NCBI GenBank assembly: GCA_963585895.1
Contig: OY757911.1
Coordinates: 96,343,686 to 96,407,685 of the forward strand
Direction: 5' to 3'
From: Sepioteuthis lessoniana
Lineage: Eukaryota; Mollusca; Cephalopoda; Myopsida; Loliginidae
DNA length: 64,000 nucleotides
Part shown: positions 43,231-55,589 of the stretch, in pieces
Layout: the number at the start of each line of letters is the position of its first letter
How positions within the stretch are numbered: position 1 is the stretch's first letter
Translations under genes and position numbers: made by a program
The notes under the pieces: model-generated
Seen by the model: only the letters and a program-made list of their open reading frames with translations
What the model was told of the DNA's origin: nothing
The model's database searches: none

Positions 43231-44030
43231 CTAAAACATTAGACTCAGGTAATTTTGTCACATTCCTTCCTTACCTATGATTAAAATGTGATTTTTATCA
43301 AAATTTCTTCCATGTAAAAATCTCTAAAAAAATTTATTTTGTATGAGTCATTTTTTCAAACACATCAACAGCACTTGCAATTGAGGTTTCTTTCACTCTA
43401 TTTTCTTTCAAATATCTCTGTAGATTATTTGTGCCTTTTTCGAATTGTTTTCTGGCATTGATCACACAATCATCAGCTCTGAAGTTTCTTGTTCTAATTT
43501 GCTTACAGCAAGTTTACTTATTGGCCCACACATCCGATAAAAATCGGAAATATATCTAATTTCAAACTTCTCTTCAGCCTGATCGAAAGACAAAATAGTT
43601 AGAGTTGCATCAAAATCATTACGACGACATAGAAAATAGGTTCTCAGTCCTTTAACACTTGAGATGATTTTTACCCACCTTAGTTAATTGGATATTTATA
43701 TTGGAAGCTATTGCTGATATCCCATCAGATATCCTAACTACTTGGGGCAGTATTTCCTTGGTCAGTTCATCAATCTGACAAACCTCTGGGTTCATATCCA
43801 TATGCTTCTTAAACCATTCTATCTCCTACATCTTATATCCGCTAGTGGTATAAATGGGGCTTTTCATGTAATATATTATACGTTCAAGCTACAAGCTAAG
43901 ATATTTTTTGTCTTTTATAGTATAAACTTAGTCCCTGTTAGATATACTGCTTTTTATTCGTCCCTAATTTATATTTTGCTACTGCTCTCCATTCTCCTCT
44001 CTTAACAGGATAGTGAACAATTAAATTTTC
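43231..44030. other. AT-rich spacer
   Basis: Frame 43,742-44,005 is AT-driven and hydrophobic by composition; no domain recognised. Confidence 0.4.
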
Positions 44031-44046
44031 TACCTTGAATACTTCT

Positions 44047-44306
44047 CGTGGTGTAATGGTTAAAGCGATGCAATGCGGAATCGTAGTACGCGAGTTCGTA
44101 CTCCAGTCGCGCTATTACTTGGGAAAGGTATGAACCCCCTTATTCTCCCTCCAGCTATGGGTAAATAGTAGGACGGACTAGGTTCTTCAGCCTTGGTGAG
44201 GCAACTAGTCTAGGAGAGGGAAAACTCTGAATTCAAACCTGTTAAACTCCGCTTAAAAATTGACCTTGTGTCATATCCTGCCCGAGCGGAGGGGGTTGGT
44301 AAATAG
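44047..44306 (+). mobile_element. SINE family B copy with perfect 16-bp target duplication
   Basis: Head cgtggtgtaatggttaaagc, box B-like cgcgagttcgtactcc, body tacttgggaaaggtatgaac, end agcggagggggttggtaaat. taccttgaatacttct flanks it at 44,031-44,046 and 44,307-44,322. The anticodon-side half of the head (gcgatgcaatgcggaatcgt) differs from the other copies, so it may represent a separate subfamily. Confidence 0.92.
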
Positions 44307-44389
44307 TACCTTGAATACTTCTAAACTATTTCCACCCTCTAATTATAGAAGAAACACGAGTATTATTACTTTATCCTCACTGATAGTAT

Positions 44390-46029
44390 TAATGAAGCCT
44401 AAGGACTCATAATAGAGTTATAATTCCTTCAGTAAATCTACTGGGAATATAAGATGATTAGATAGTTCAACCAGAATACCGAGCAACAGACCGTTCAAAT
44501 GTGTTGGATTCGCCATGCTTAGTGACAAATGCCCCAACAAGAGCCATTCCAACTGGGCCCCAACATGATAATAACAACGACTGACAACCTGATTCATTCG
44601 AGGATTTATTGTCGTCAACTCCAAGATTTGATCCATTGCAACCACCAACCTCACGATTCGAACTTAGGTTCGATTGGTTACAGTCCATATTTCCGACGAT
44701 ATTTGTTAAACCGTAATCAATATCCAATTCACTATTTTATATTCTCTACTAATTTGGTTCTTGTAACATTTAGAATTGATATAATTTCCTGTGCAATTAC
44801 TGTTAGTTTTTCCCGGTTTCCTTCTACTACTTTCAAACTTTTGTTTATTAATCGCTTTCGGTAATCGTGCCAAAGGGCACATGGACCGCCATTCACACTA
44901 AATTTATTACAGCTCACTTCTCTCTTTAGCTCAGAAATTCGATTTCCTTTAAATATTTAAACATCTCTTCATTCTGTTTTGATAACCTATCGTATTCCTG
45001 TCTTATCACAAACAGCAATTTCAGATATCCTGTTTCATTGACACTAACGTGATTCTTGTCCAATTTTTTCTTGGCTGTCTCCCACCTGAGTTATCTCACA
45101 CACCATTTTTTTTTTCAAAAACGTCTTATAGGTTCTGATATCGATCAATAAAATAATCATCCACCAAGATCGGGTCATGACAATTTCACTGCTTCTCTTA
45201 AATATGGTATTCTGAGTAAGTCTCGGGGTATAAACTCCTACAATCACCCAGGACAGTAGCCACTATCCTCCTCGCAGGCGTCCTGAATATATATCATTTG
45301 CTTCATTCGACTCCTTGAATATTTTTCAGTCTCCATTGCATTAATCTCAATTCTTCCGATATCTATGTAAATCATTTAAATATACTCACCAAATAAAGAG
45401 GTTCACCTCTAGCCTTAGACATTTCTTGCAGTCCTTTTGGCATGATTATCTGTCTTTTCCACCATTTGAATGCTTCTTCGATCTGCATCTGATTGGAAGT
45501 TTGTTTTTTTTACACCAATCACCTTCTTCTTGCCTTTTGGCACTCCTCAATGTTGTGTTCGATAGCACTTCTTCTCTGACCTTATGAAACTGGCTCCAGG
45601 CATTTTTTTTTTCAATTTTATAAGGGAAATCTCATATTTCTCAGGCCATTCGTCTGATTCTTCCTATGTAACTCTCTCCGTTCTTTGCTATCAGTAGCTT
45701 TCTACTTTATACTACAAAAATGTTTTCATCATCCACTTTCAACTCATCTTTTAGATCACTTCCCGGTCCAGCTATAGTCACCAGTCATATTGGACTTCCA
45801 TTTTTGTGATCTAAGGAATACTCCATTCCTCGATTGTGGTTCGTTTTAGGTCGTGGCATGTCACCTTTTAAATTTATTTCTGATCTTAAATTTTAAATGT
45901 TTCGGTCCTGATTGTTCCACTATCTGTTAATATAGCTTCTATATCTGTTCAAACAAACTTTGCTTCGGATGGTCATTGTAAAACATTACATTACCAACTG
46001 TAGTATACCGTAATATAAATACTAGCGGA
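44390..46029 (-). other. Unassigned LTR-retroelement-like internal sequence
   Basis: On the minus strand a frame opens at about 45,865 (MPRPKTNHNRGMEYSLDHK) and continues in pieces with charged, Lys/Glu-rich stretches to about 44,400. This looks gag-like in composition and position after the LTR-like block at 46,030-46,440, but no conserved gag motif was seen. Confidence 0.3.
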
Positions 46030-46440
46030 AACATAATCAAACATAATTTACGAACTTCGATGAACGAACGAACACACTTCTCTATAAAAAATATCTCTCT
46101 CTCTCACATTTTATTCTCGAAAGTGTTGATGATTCTGTGGTGTGTGAGAGATTGGTGGAGAGACATACTCAGAGAGAGGACTTCTTCCTATATCTCTTCC
46201 ATGAGCCAAGGGGTACTAACGCTTGCACCCTCTTTCAAGCTCGTCAGAGACGCCTCTGGTCGGCTGCGTGTCCCTCGCTCGATTGCGATTCTCGACACTC
46301 TGTCTAAATCTCACCGCGTGGTTCTCATCACGTGATCTCCTTCCTGTTACTCACCTGTTCGATCCTAGTGCACTGATCGAGTTGTTCTGTTTACTAATCA
46401 AAATGTGACTGGTTGCCAACCACACGGGGTCACCAGAACG
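46030..46440 (-). mobile_element. LTR- or leader-like block of a gypsy-type element
   Basis: Less AT-rich block without coding potential. On the minus strand it begins ttctggtgaccccgtgtgg, resembling the start of internal leaders after the primer-binding site in many animal Ty3/gypsy elements, and carries AATAAA near 46,105. It lies between the integrase remnant (higher coordinates) and a gag-like region, so it may be a shared LTR/leader of two elements. Confidence 0.4.
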
Positions 46441-46744
46441 AACTAAATTTCCATGTCATATGTTATATAATACAACAATACGTTTTACCTCTGATTTTTT
46501 TTAATGATCCTCTCATTCTTTTTTTCTTTTTAGTGCTTTCAGAAATCTATTTCTTTCACAAAGATGGAATGTAGTTAGCGATCATAATCCGATAAATTTT
46601 TTCATCTATGTATTTTTCCGGGGTTTCAGGAGATTATCAACCGGTGATACCACATCTCTTATGAACACGATGTAGTATGGAGAGAATCTACTGGTTCAAT
46701 TAATTAAGTATCTGGTTGCTGAGAGTATCTGATTTAGGAACAAA

Positions 46745-46850
46745 TCCGAACTCTCATTCTCTCGTTCGGATAATTCCAACATGCCTTCCAAAAATCAGTG
46801 AAATCATTCGAACTTGTCATTACATTGGGGATGATATGGGGAGAGGGTAA
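46745..46850 (-). pseudogene. Gypsy integrase, core C-terminal piece
   Basis: The minus-strand frame reads TLSPYHPQCNDKFE followed by stops and FLEGMLELSEREN. SPYHPQ is the conserved segment next to the catalytic Glu of retroviral-type integrases. Two in-frame stops show decay. Confidence 0.75.
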
Positions 46851-47694
46851 TACGTCAAAAAATTAATGACTTTAGAGTCTCTCTCATTAACTGATTCATA
46901 AATTCTCCTCAATTATTTGCTACGAATTCTGCTACCACCTTGGAAATAACTCATTTCTCAGCGGCTGAGCCATTACAAGAGCCGTTTTATCCTTTATAGT
47001 GGAGGCTTCTAGTCAATTTATTAGCCTGTCTACAAAACACAGAATGTAGAAGTTTCCTCACGGAGTCTTTCAAAAGGATAGGAAGGCGCATCCATCAATC
47101 GTACTTTCTCATTTTTGGGCTGCTCACTTTAAAGGTTACTCAACCTTAAACATGTACTTACACCCTTGTAAATTTTTTTGAGAAATTCATACGTATTTTC
47201 ATTTCCTATAGATCATTGCTTTCCTTTCAAACCTTGCTTCTGGAGGAGACTTCTTGAGATGTATAACCTTAATCTTGGATCCTCATCTGTATTAGATATA
47301 TTGTAGCGTATACCACTTAAGATCACGAACCCCAATGACCCTTTTCTCCAGTCTTTTTTTTTTTCTACTGATTTCTTAATCCTTATCAGTTCCTCATCAT
47401 TTGAAACTTCTCTCGTGGATTCTTCATTATTTACATAGTTTTCTCCTTCTAATTCAGTCTGAATTCATTACCGTTACTCCACAATGACCTTTCTTCCTTT
47501 CAGTGTGTATTAATTACACATACTCTGTAAGCGTTATCATTCATCTCAGGTTTTTCCATCATCGATTTTTGCTCTAGTCTCTTGGGAATTCATGACTATG
47601 GATCAGTACAAATATTCTCCTTAGGTGATAGATATTCCCTCCCGCAGTTTTAACCGCATTTGGATCCTTTTATTTAAACATTCTGTCTCAAATA

Positions 47695-47845
47695 CATATT
47701 CTATGAGTTTATGATCAGTTTTAATCTCGATATCGGCTTTGTCCGAATAGTAATACAGCAAGACTTACCCTATCGTATACGCCTCTTTCTCTATTGCAGA
47801 CCACTTCTGTTGCATTGAGGCCAGAGGTAAAGTAAAGTTTCTTCT
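47695..47845 (-). pseudogene. Gypsy RNase H fragment
   Basis: Minus strand LPLASMQQKWSAIEKEAYTI, a stop, then DIEIKTDHKLIEYVFE. TDHK with the preceding E-K-E is the usual signature of the Ty3/gypsy RNase H. Confidence 0.72.
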
Positions 47846-48254
47846 TTCATCCCTGAAATCAAGCTCCGCTTTCCTTGCAAGGTTGAGTTAAGCTTGCCGC
47901 TTTACTGGTGTCATTGATATTTTTATATGAAGCAATTGGTTTGTTCCTGTCAATATTGCTTCAGCTGTTTATTGAAACTTCTGAATCTCAAAAAATCGCT
48001 GATAAGCCTCTGTCCATCTTAAGCTGGTTTTTACCTTCATCATATTTATTCAGGATTTTAAGATTCTGTAGAATCTAGGGATACGTCTCCTATAACACCC
48101 AATGGCTTCTTTGATTCTTCTCACTCCACTCACAGATTTTTGCCTCTGGCATAGATTTTATCACTTCCAAATTGCGCCTGTACTTGGCTCTCCGATCCAT
48201 CGAGAAAAGCACATAGGTTTTCCAAGAAGAACTAAAAGATCGTCTTTCTGTATA

Positions 48255-48420
48255 AGTTAGTTGGTGATGGGCTTTGTTACTTTAGTCAACTCAGTGAAAT
48301 CCACGCAAAATCTATAATCATGATCTTTCTTTTGTCCGATAGCTATCGAGAAACTACACGGTGACTGAGAGCATTCTATTATTCCTGCGTGAACATTTTT
48401 AGTATAGCTTATTCTACACG
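48255..48420 (-). pseudogene. Gypsy reverse transcriptase, N-terminal palm fragment
   Basis: Minus strand GIIECSQSPCSFSIAIGQKK followed by YRFCVDFTELTKVTKPI, the fingers/palm motif preceding the first catalytic Asp region of gypsy RTs. The catalytic YxDD region further on is too eroded to read. Confidence 0.78.
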
Positions 48421-48891
48421 TTCTCTCTTGTGTAATGTGAACTGGTAAGGCAATACTTTCATTGTAGGATTTCCACAGTCAATTTTTAGTGTGACTATTC
48501 GAGTCACGTCTATTTCTTCATTATTTCGAGATAAAAGTTCTTTATTTGTTTTAAGAAACCTAAATATTTGACATTAGTATTTCATTGCTTTTCAAAAGGA
48601 CCTACGTTCTTGACCACACCCAGTTTCTTATCGTGTTAATTCACAAGGATTTTGATGCACAAAACCACTGCTTTGTAGATATTTCTTCTGGGCAATATCT
48701 GCACTGTCTTAAAACCTGTGTAAGCAATCAGTTTAGTCACACTCCAACATTGTTTTTTTCTCAATAATAGTCGGCGAAATCGATGATTCGCCATTTTACT
48801 CAGCCAAACCTGATCACGGAATTACTTGATATCAGATACCTTCTTTCTTATTGAGATTATCCAATTTCCAAATGCATAAAAAAAGCCGTTC

Positions 48892-49082
48892 AGGGGTATT
48901 TCTATCTCTTCGTCAGAAAATATTTTCTTTTCTTTTCTTTGCATTTTGCTAAGCAGGATGTTGCCTGTATAATACCAAAGTTGATGGGCCAAAAGGAATT
49001 GCTACATTATACTGTTAACCACTGTCTTCCAATTATCAATTCCCTGCACGGTTTCCAAGATGCCTTTTCGTATCGGCGGGCC
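48892..49082. repeat. 190-bp direct duplication, copy 1
   Basis: Matches 49,858-50,051 with only a few differences (for example ctatctcttcgtcag / ctctctcttcatcag; ctgcacggtttcc / ctgcacagtttcc). It overlaps the 3' end of the protease frame. Confidence 0.93.
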
Positions 49083-49295
49083 CACAATTCCTAATATTTC
49101 CACTTCATTTCCATCAACTTTAGAGAACCCAATATGTCCAGGTTTAATTCGAATTATATCAATCCTTAGTTGGTTACACACGAGGGAGTTAAATACGCAT
49201 ATATCTGAGTTTATATATATCAGAACTCTCGCCAAGCGGTTTCCTACTCTAACCTCACTGGTTAACTTTCCTTTCTCTGAAAGTAAATCGAACAC
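49002..49295 (-). pseudogene. Retroviral-type aspartic protease remnant
   Basis: 97 open codons: RVGNRLARVLIYINSDICVF matches the protease active-site strand, but the D-[ST]-G triad reads I-N-S, so the catalytic Asp is gone. VDGNEVEILGIVG continues the fold. Gypsy-like by context. Confidence 0.75.
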
Positions 49296-49475
49296 TTTCG
49301 CTTTTCTTCGTCCCTTGATTCTTCATAATTCTACCTTATTTATATCATATTTTATTCCTCCTTTCCAAGGATATTTATTCTTTCGTTCCTCGAAAAGCCC
49401 TTTTCATTTCTCAGTACTTGCTTTAAAGGTTTCCGCTACCCTATATTTACTTTTCTTTCGACAATTTCTGATTAT

Positions 49476-49640
49476 ATGACTCTTCTTTCTACAGCTAGAT
49501 GTTCTTTAAAACACCCAACTTCGATCCTTTCTATTATGGTGACCATATCGGGCTACGGGATCTCCCTTTCCACAGTCATAGCATCTAATCTTGGAACAAT
49601 TTCTAGCAAAGTGACCATTCATTCCACATGCCACAGCATA
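49476..49640 (-). pseudogene. gag zinc-knuckle region
   Basis: Minus strand ACGMNGHFARNC then IRCYDCGKGDPVARYGHH and SHIIRNCRKKS: tandem C-x2-C-x4-H-x4-C-like knuckles with the first Cys of knuckle 1 and some His/Cys of knuckle 2 mutated. Lies just upstream of the protease, as in gag-pol. Confidence 0.7.
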
Positions 49641-49649
49641 CCTTTTCTC

Positions 49650-49822
49650 CAGTCGCGCTATTATGTTAAGTTTCGGGCCAATACCCTTGGGAAAGGTATG
49701 AACCCGCTTATTCCCCCAGCTATGGGTTAAATAGTACCACTATTGTTCTTCTATGAGAATGGTTTCGGCACAATGTTGATATGCCATTAAACAAAGAAAC
49801 CAAACTAAACCAAACCAAACAC
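49650..49822 (+). repeat. SINE B fragment fused to a family C tail
   Basis: 49,650-49,738 matches SINE B (ccagtcgcgctattatgtta; tacccttgggaaaggtatga; ccagctatgggttaaatagt), closest to the 44,047 copy. 49,780-49,822 is a family C end (gatatgccattaaacaaag; accaaactaaaccaaacc). Sits between the zinc-knuckle region and the duplicated 190-bp segment. Confidence 0.65.
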
Positions 49823-49857
49823 TTTTTTCTCACTGGAAATTCTCTCTAGAGCTTACT

Positions 49858-50051
49858 CAGGGGTATTTCTCTCTCTTCATCAGAAAATATTTTTCTTTTC
49901 TTTTCTTTGCATTTAGCTAAGCAGGATTTTGCCTGTATAATACCAAAGTTGATGGGCCAAAAGGGATTGCTACATTATACTGTTAACCACTGTCTTCCAA
50001 TTATCAATTCCCTGCACAGTTTCCAAGATGCCTTTTCGTATCGGCGGGCCC
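49858..50051. repeat. 190-bp direct duplication, copy 2
   Basis: Second copy of the protease-end segment. It ends at the same base block (cgtatcggcgggccc), after which a (TTCG)n run (50,065-50,087) follows. The insertion of SINE B/C lies between the copies. Confidence 0.93.
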
Positions 50052-51746
50052 TTTTCAAACCCTCTTCGTTCGTTCGTTCGTTCGTTCTTGGGATAGACCT
50101 TATTAGTTTCTTATCTTCCTCTGAGACTGGGGCCTCGTACTTTTTCCTTTCCTTGGGACCAGACACTGACAGCCATTATGATTTCTATGACTACTATCAC
50201 TACGATTTTACGCGATCTATCTCTTCCAGTGGCAAACCATTATTAGTCCGGGATTCCCTCTTCCCGTGTCCGAATAATCCACCCATAAAGCACATTAATC
50301 TATTCACACTGGTGAAGACAATATACCTTCCTTCACGCAGAGACAACCATTCCTGATACGTTGCTTCTATTTTTCACTATTCATTTAAATCTGTAGAACT
50401 ACCCTTGACGTGTCTTCTTTTGCCGGACTCATGACACACCTTTACTCTCTCATTTGAATCCACCACTCTCAATTCTCTCTTTTGGTCAATCATTCCAACC
50501 TTATCAGTAAAGCTTCACGTTTCCTACCCGATGCAAAGGCTTTGTTTAATGTCTCCGGGGAATCCTTAGTTTAGATATTGCTGCGCGTCCGTAAATAATT
50601 TCGTCAACTGTGCTTGTAAAATGGGTTCCCTTCATCTGGTCAGATAACTGTTTACTACTTTCACCATTGCTGATACTCGACTTGCCAAAATCGTTATAGA
50701 TTCCTATTGCTTCTGTCTTATCCAATCAAGACCATAGCCGCCTTGGTCATGTCTGTATGGCTTCCAAAATGACTGTGTATTCCTAACTCAATATCCTTCC
50801 ATGACGGAATGGAGTTTCTCTTCAAGAGGTTTTCGAATCATTCGGAGGCTGGCACTTCTGTTTAAACGTTAACCAATCCTATCTATTCCACATCAGATAG
50901 ATCATATATTCTGCCGATCTCCCGGATCGTATCTCTTCAAGGAAGCAGCTCTGTAGCACTGCCCGTTAATATAGGTATGCTTGATCCCGAGACCTTTTGC
51001 TTTGAAATTAGTTTCTCTAGTCAGTAAATGTGTTTCTCAGTATTTATTTGACCCTAAGTAATTTCTAATAATCTAATTCTTGCGAACATTTCTTTCTACT
51101 CTTACAACTGGAGTCAAAAGAATGCCCACAGCTACACAGGAAAAAGAAAAATCAATAATCAAAGACAGAAGAATGAATTTCTAACCTACTTGAACTCTCT
51201 TAGCCATTTCTCGCTGTGTCACATGCTGCTTTCTTCTTTGTCTGGATTCTTAAGATGATCTCTGGATTGCTTCAGGTGTTGCTGTTTCTTCTGGATAATC
51301 TAGCATACAGTTTTAAAGTTGTCCATGGCATTCCTTCTTTCTTGACGTTCTTCTTGCTCCATTTAGCTTCAGCCTATGTCGGAATTCTAGATTACATGTC
51401 AATATATCGCAGATTCAGACACCCTGGTGGTCACTGCACCAATATGAATCGACACAGCAATAAAAAAAATGCCAATGTACCCCATGGTCAGGAATCCCGT
51501 TTTTAGTGCACTAGTACATATTCTAGGTCTTATGATCTTTCTAGGCAAAAGAAACGGGTTCTTTCTCAAGTGAAAATCACCGGTAATCTTCTCTACTGAC
51601 CAATATTCTGAACAGAATAATCGAGTCCTTATGCGAAAAACAGCCAGTTGATTAAATATAAACAGTTCGATGAGGTTAAATCAAGTGATATACAAACAAC
51701 ATTTCCATGACATCTACATTTTTACACAACAGAATAACTTGTCTTG

Positions 51747-52290
51747 ACTGGTTATATGTGTGTCGGTCTTAAGTTAACTTTATCAACTTAGTGAAATGCT
51801 CGAGTCTTTTACTCATGAATGCGTAGATATAAAAGTTTGCTGACTTTTGCATTTACACATATAAGATGTTATACCTCGTGCAACTGCGATCAAAATTGCG
51901 TGTATTCTCTGTCTCTCTTTAAAAGAATCGATCCATTGTTTTCGCAGTCCACACACCTATTAAGTTGTGACGACAAAACCCTGCTATACTATGCACATCT
52001 CTTCAAAATCGAAATATATTGCCACACTGAAAATACATCCTAAATCAGCTATTGTTCAAGTCAAGTACAAGAGTCATTTTCAAACCAAAAACAATATCTC
52101 TAATATCGTCAAATTATTTATGGCTGACACCTCTTGGCAGCCTCCAAATCCAATAACACAATTTGACCTCTAACTATACGGAGTTACAGCTATGTCTTCC
52201 GACAGGGACATTATAAAATGTCTGCCTTTCACATTAGCCCTATCTAAGCAGCTGTGAAGAAAACTATAACTACGACATCTGCAAAAACCA
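51747..52290 (+). mobile_element. LTR-like repeat family E, uninterrupted copy 2
   Basis: Same family as 41,613-42,835. It has a TATA-like gatataaaag and is followed at 52,288-52,303 by catgttgaccccgtgacat, reminiscent of the sequence that follows the 5' LTR in animal gypsy elements. No gag follows, so a solo LTR is the simplest reading. Confidence 0.5.
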
Positions 52291-52429
52291 TGTTGACCCC
52301 GTGACATTATTAGTTAACTTTATCAGAATATTCTAGAATGCTATTCAACCTTGGGTTAAACAACTGTGCCGGCGGGGCTTAAATTGAATGGCTGTGTAAA
52401 TTGTTGAGAGTAAAATCTCTGAAAAAGTG

Positions 52430-52650
52430 GTGTCTTAGGCTTGACACTAAATTGCATCTGGTGGTGCACTTTTGAGGAGTTCGGTGTAATCCTCCAATTA
52501 TTTCCAGTTTCACTCTGATACGGAGTGATAGTCACATTTGTGGCTCCAATAGACTAGTTTTGAAATCCACCCTAATGTACATTAAAATTGTAAATATAAT
52601 CGTACAATGGCACGAAATAATAACAGAGAGGTTGACATATCGTTAAAATC
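52430..52650 (+). repeat. Dispersed repeat family C, old copy
   Basis: Body: ttgcatctggtggtgcac, ttcactctgatacggagtga. End: gaggttgacatatcgttaaa. Confidence 0.45.
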
Positions 52651-55200
52651 AATAGTCGAGCAAGGAATCTTTATTCTTGTGACGGGGAACAATTTTGGTT
52701 TGAAACCATTCCAATAGTTATGTTATTTAATCTTGGTTTAATCATTTTTCTTGACATAATTAATCCTGAATTTTATTTCTTGAGTACAGAAGTAAAAACA
52801 AAAAAAAATTGTAAAATAAAAATAAACTAGTCAATTGATTGTATCCAAACAAATGCCAGTTAATTATAATTAAGTTAATATTTGCAATAAAAATTATTTT
52901 CAAATCCGAGTAAATAGAAATAAACAGAATGTTTTCTATTCAAGCCGTAGGTTATGTGCCATCACATATTTGTGTTTCTATAGTTTCCAAGAATTAATCA
53001 ATTTAGGAACACAACTCAGACCTTTTGTCTTCAAGTAAGAAAACCAAATATATTTATGTGCATAATGAAACACTAATGAAAAAGAATCGATACTAATGTC
53101 AATATTTGGGTTGCCATTTGAAATACGTTTTTTCTAAACATTAAAAATTCTACCTTAATTCATAATTTTACCATAAACATCTGTCACACTACTAATTGGT
53201 AAGGGCAATTACCTCACTAAATATTAAACCACTGAGGAAAATAGTTTGAAACCAGAAATAAAATTAGGAATTATCATACTGAAAATGAAAGAATGTATTT
53301 GCCAATCCCCTTCGCCATAGACAGGATGTAACACTAGGTCATATTTTAAGTGGAGTAAATTTGGTCAGAATTAAGAGTTTACATTTTCGAAGTAAACTTC
53401 TGTTTGTTCTTTGGGATTTTTTGTTGTTAGTTTTCGCCGATAAAACGATATTCATCGCCGATTATTTCCCTGCTGGGCCTAGACGATAGTTTTCAAGGGA
53501 CGAAGAGATGGCGAACAGCTCAAATTTAGAATAAAGGGAAAGACAGGCCTCTGATCAAAGAAAAATACGACTTTCTTTATTACTGAGTTTCAGTCTTCCT
53601 CCAGAGAAGTTTCAAAAACAGAGAGACGTGAAGATGTATTTTTAATTTGATAAAACTGCTAAATACTTATCCTCTTCCAAGTTTCAGGTCTCGTTAGCAG
53701 CGAAACTTTAGTCAGTTCTTGTCCACAGTCAGATTCCTTTTCGAAATTCACAAACTTCTGTGTATCCGTTTCTCGCACATAACGTGGTGATCGTTCTCGC
53801 TGCCATTCACAAGATTCAATAGTTGTGTAAAGTAGCCCTTTCCTTGTTCGATATTTTAATGATCTTCCGAAATGAAAATGTTCTAATTATATATATATAA
53901 GAAAATAGTTTGACAATAAATTGATAGCAAGTTTTTATTGTCTTTACAATCAGAGTGCATATTTTTTATACTTTTCCAGTTTAACTTCCTCAGAATTATA
54001 TTGTAACACAATTAACATTAAAATATTTTCTGGCGTTTCTAAATAAAAGCATTCTAAATGATGGAAGGAAATGTTTGTATTAATCGCTTTGTAATGCAAA
54101 GCACTAACTATAGTTTTGAGGGGTTTTATTTATGGTTGATTAATTTGTTCAATATATGAAGGAAGATGAGATAATATCCTTTAGGTATCCTGTGTTTCAC
54201 CTTGGATTGAATTCAAGGCATTATAATTGAGAATAGTACTAATGGCAACTACTAATAATACTAATTAATTTCTCATGTAATATGCCATGCCAGAAACGAA
54301 TTCACTGTCAAGTTATCAATTGACCAAAACAGCGCATAGAAAATGAAAAGGCAGTGGGCAGTTATGTGTATGCGTGTGTGTATGTATGTATGAGTGTTAT
54401 ATAGTAATAAATATTTATGTATCACAATTGAGAATTTCACGGCACTAATCCTCTCTCGTGATCAGAGGTATGAAATTTTGTGTTACTGTAAAACATTGAG
54501 TTTTGGAAAAGTGGAAAGTGAAATTAATAACAGGACAAAGCCTAGAAGAGGTAAAAATCCAAAGAAGCATCTTCCAGGGAAACTCATTCTGGCCACTACG
54601 ATTCGTTTTCGATATAATGTCACTAGACTACGTACTTAGAAAGTTCACAGAGGGCTACAACACTTAAAATAGCTAGAAAACTTTAATCGCTTTCGGTAAA
54701 TGGATGATATTAAGGTATTTTCCAAACAGGAAAAAAACTATAAGCTCTTAGACAAACAATAAGGACATACAGCTACGATGTAGGAATTAAATTTTGCATT
54801 GGAAAACGTGCCAAGCTGTTAATTGAAAGTGAGAAAAGTGGATATTATGTTTAATGTCGGTTTTATATTGTAAAAGAATAATTTTGGTAGAATTTCTATC
54901 AGCTTGCTGATTTTGCTAATGGAGCTTATAGGTCAAATGGGCTTATAGGTCAAAATTTGAGGTCACAGGAGATTGGAATTTCTATGTACTGAGAGTCTTG
55001 TGTTTCTGTGGCTATTCTTATTTTCCCGAACAGATGGATTTTCGGTAATCCTTAAAATTGCCATTTTTTTAAATTTCGTTATTAGGAAGTCTTTTTAGGT
55101 AATGTTTCATAGTATACTCTGCAGAATTTGGGAATTTTTTATATAATATATTGTGTTCATTAATTTATTGTTGGTTTAATCACTTAGTATTTCCAAGATT
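52651..55200. other. AT-rich spacer with one SINE B tail
   Basis: 53,300-53,400 (minus) matches the SINE B tail (gccaatccccttcgcc; taacactaggtcatattttaa). Otherwise nothing recognised; a less AT-rich stretch at 53,400-53,830 has no clear frame. Confidence 0.4.
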
Positions 55201-55212
55201 TTTGTTAATTGT

Positions 55213-55351
55213 ATTACCATGACCAGAACATCCGGCAAACACTTGCGCCATACGGAAGCACCTTATTAGGTCTCATCAGCAGTGTATACCGTGATCTCCT
55301 CCTGTGGAGAGCGAACCAGCGACAACAGAATGCAGATGCTGAAGTAACTAG
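55213..55351 (+). repeat. Repeat encoding a conserved peptide, plus-strand copy
   Basis: The frame reads DQNIRQTLAPYGSTLLGLIS and SVYRDLLLWRANQRQQNADAE (split here). It is homologous at protein level to the minus-strand copy at 55,374-55,580, lacking about 12 residues. I do not recognise the protein. Confidence 0.6.
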
Positions 55352-55373
55352 TTGTAGTAATTGCACGGCCAAT

Positions 55374-55580
55374 TTACCGGATGTGTCTTGTAATTTGCAT
55401 CCATACTCTTACAATGAACTCAGTAACCTCCAAATCTACGTCTTCCAAAGAAGATTGGTTGGATCTCCACAGCAGAAGATAACAGTATACACAACTGATG
55501 AGTGCTAATAAGGTCGAAGCCGGTGTCCACTGGTTCCGTATGTTGCTCGCAAGCGTTTGCCGGATTTTCTGGTCATAGTC
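55374..55580 (-). repeat. Repeat encoding a conserved peptide, minus-strand copy
   Basis: The frame reads DYDQKIRQTLASNIRNQWTP, ASTLLALISCVYCYLLLWRS, then LEDVDLEVTEFIVRVWMQIT. Together with the opposite copy it forms an imperfect inverted repeat. Changes relative to the partner are partly synonymous, which suggests an ancestral coding repeat, perhaps transposon-derived. Confidence 0.6.
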
Positions 55581-55589
55581 AATCAATTT

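Larger units (their letters stand above)
46500..51500 (-). mobile_element. Ty3/gypsy-like retrotransposon, decayed internal region
   Basis: Reading from 51,500 down on the minus strand: gag-like sequence with zinc knuckles, a retroviral-type aspartic protease, reverse transcriptase, RNase H and integrase, in canonical order. A purine tract (aaaaagaaaaaaagaatgag) at about 46,510-46,540 may be the polypurine tract before the 3' LTR. Every domain carries stops, frameshifts or mutated catalytic residues, so the copy is dead. SINE fragments and a 190-bp duplication interrupt it. No matching 5' LTR was found. Confidence 0.75.

Noticed and set aside
49907..50356. 149-codon plus-strand open frame as a gene
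   Set aside because: It runs antisense through the duplicated protease segment and gag-like sequence of the gypsy relic, has no recognisable domain, and is best seen as a shadow.
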